From assembly GCA_017529085.1 (NCBI GenBank), contig JAFXOC010000405.1:1-6793 (forward strand): 6,793 bases of DNA, read 5' to 3'. The stretch is from Selenomonadaceae bacterium (GTDB lineage: Bacteria > Bacillota > Negativicutes > Selenomonadales > Selenomonadaceae). The notes under the pieces were generated by a model that saw nothing but the letters and a program-made list of their open reading frames with translations, was not told the DNA's origin and did not search any database. A program made the translations under genes and the position numbers. Shown here in pieces: positions 5,763-6,793 of this stretch; within the stretch, counting starts at the first letter, position 1, and every line of letters starts with the position of its first letter.

Positions 5763-6793
5763 ATGGGAAAAATAATGGTTATAGGCGCGGGTGGGGTCGC
5801 GTCCGTCGCTATTCATAAGATTGTGCAGAATAAGGAAGCTTTTTCGGAATTGGTGATAGCCTCTAGGACAAAGAGCAAATGCGACGCATTGAAGGAGAAA
5901 CTTGACGGCAGGGGCGTTAAAATTGAGACGGCGGCGGTTGACGCTGACGACTCTAAGGCTGTCGCAAAGTTGATTGAAAAGTATAATCCGGATGCGGTGC
6001 TTAATTTGGCGCTTCCTTATCAGGATTTGCCGATTATGGACGCTTGCCTTGAGACAAAGACCAATTATATTGATACCGCAAATTATGAGCCTAAGGATAC
6101 GGCTAAATTTGAGTACAAATGGCAGTGGGCTTATAGGGAAAAGTTTGAGAAAGCGGGGATAACCGCGCTTTTGGGTTCGGGCTTTGACCCCGGGGTTACG
6201 GGCGTGTTCTCGGCTTACGCAATGAAGCACCACTTCGATGAGATTGAAACCATTGATATACTTGATTGCAACGCGGGGGATCACGGCTATCCCTTCGCCA
6301 CGAATTTTAATCCCGAGATAAATATAAGGGAAGTTTCCGCCAACGGCAGCTATTGGGAAAACGGCAAGTGGATAGAGACTAAGCCCATGGAGATAAAGCG
6401 GGTTTACGATTTCCCCGAAGTGGGCAAGAAGGATATGTATCTGTTGCACCATGAGGAATTGGAGTCGCTTGCGCTGAATATTAAGGGGATTAAGCGTATC
6501 CGCTTCTTTATGACGTTCGGAGAAAGCTATCTTACGCATCTTCGCTGCCTTGAAAACGTCGGCATGAACTCGATTGAGTCGATTGATTTCAAAGGACAGA
6601 AGATTATACCGTTGGAATTTTTAAAGGCGGTGTTGCCGGATCCTGCGTCTTTAGGTCCCCGTACTAAAGGCAAGACAAATATCGGCTGCATTTTCCACGG
6701 GGTTAAAGACTCTAAGGAAAAGGATTATTATTTGTATAATGTCTGCGACCATGAGAGTTGCTATAAGGAAGTGGGTTCACAGGCGATTTCCTA
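5763..6793 (+). CDS. Carboxynorspermidine/carboxyspermidine synthase (dehydrogenase), 3' end missing
   Basis: This NADPH-dependent cytoplasmic enzyme of the saccharopine-dehydrogenase family condenses aspartate semialdehyde with putrescine (or diaminopropane) to carboxyspermidine (or carboxynorspermidine). That is the first committed step of the S-adenosylmethionine-independent route to spermidine, completed by the decarboxylase NspC, which is not in this window. I translated 343 residues before the window ends; the family is about 400 long, so roughly 85% is present. Seen: the dinucleotide site VIGAGGVAS (6-14), ASRT at 33-36 after the second strand, ALPYQDLPIMDACLET (83-98), YIDTANYEPKD (102-112), the family block LGSGFDPGVTGVFSAYA (137-153), DCNAGDHGYPFATNFNPEIN (168-187) and GESYLTHLRCLENVGM (253-268). 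AAAGGAG at 5748-5754 is 8 bases before the ATG. It is separated from the polysaccharide and toxin genes by the triplex element and probably has its own regulation. Confidence 0.93.
   Translation, partial: MGKIMVIGAGGVASVAIHKIVQNKEAFSELVIASRTKSKCDALKEKLDGRGVKIETAAVDADDSKAVAKLIEKYNPDAVLNLALPYQDLPIMDACLETKTNYIDTANYEPKDTAKFEYKWQWAYREKFEKAGITALLGSGFDPGVTGVFSAYAMKHHFDEIETIDILDCNAGDHGYPFATNFNPEINIREVSANGSYWENGKWIETKPMEIKRVYDFPEVGKKDMYLLHHEELESLALNIKGIKRIRFFMTFGESYLTHLRCLENVGMNSIESIDFKGQKIIPLEFLKAVLPDPASLGPRTKGKTNIGCIFHGVKDSKEKDYYLYNVCDHESCYKEVGSQAIS

Noticed and set aside
5649..6539. A 296-residue open frame on the minus strand
   Set aside because: It runs antisense to a confidently identified carboxynorspermidine synthase, and its C-terminal part is the low-complexity translation of the purine/pyrimidine hairpin. 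No family features are visible.
1..6793. CRISPR array, tRNA, rRNA, insertion sequence or attachment site
   Set aside because: No regularly spaced repeats, cloverleaf-like segments, transposase genes or flanking terminal repeats were seen; nearly all the sequence is accounted for by intact genes.

Overview
The window is bacterial DNA with tightly packed genes, all on the + strand. Shine-Dalgarno sites are strong (AGGAG or AAGGAG), and gene junctions either overlap by ATGA or are separated by only a few bases. It holds the downstream part of a surface-polysaccharide operon, then a small toxin-antitoxin pair, then the 5' part of a polyamine-biosynthesis gene. Nothing in the sequence fixes the taxon. 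A lipid-linked-sugar priming enzyme of the WbaP class, UDP-galactopyranose mutase and the carboxyspermidine route to spermidine together suit a Gram-negative or other anaerobic/gut-type bacterium, but that is inference.

Polysaccharide block (1-4923): a possible 3' tail of an upstream gene is followed by glf (UDP-galactofuranose supply). Next comes a five-membrane-segment polyprenyl-phosphate sugar-1-phosphate transferase that starts inside the glf stop codon. Two glycosyltransferases of the GT-B/GT4 type follow. Together they would put the first sugar-phosphate on undecaprenyl phosphate, extend it, and supply UDP-Galf for an O-antigen, capsule or exopolysaccharide repeat unit. No flippase, polymerase or obvious Galf transferase is in view, so the cluster must extend upstream.

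Toxin-antitoxin block (4937-5616): hicA starts 13 bases after the last glycosyltransferase and could be read on the same transcript. hicB follows, with its start best placed at 5167. The HicB N-terminal domain is typical, but its C-terminal part does not show the usual DNA-binding module.

Intergenic region (5617-5762): this short stretch is the most unusual part of the window. It carries a 12-bp palindrome, then an 80-base homopyrimidine/homopurine element. In that element a 27-bp perfect hairpin is preceded by a 23-base pyrimidine tract that is both an exact mirror image of one hairpin arm and a parallel complement of the other. This is the geometry for a 23-triple intramolecular pyrimidine triple helix (U/T.A-U/T and C+.G-C). 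It ends 13 bases before the ribosome-binding site of the next gene.

Polyamine gene (5763 to the window end): carboxynorspermidine/carboxyspermidine synthase, cut off by the window edge at residue 343.
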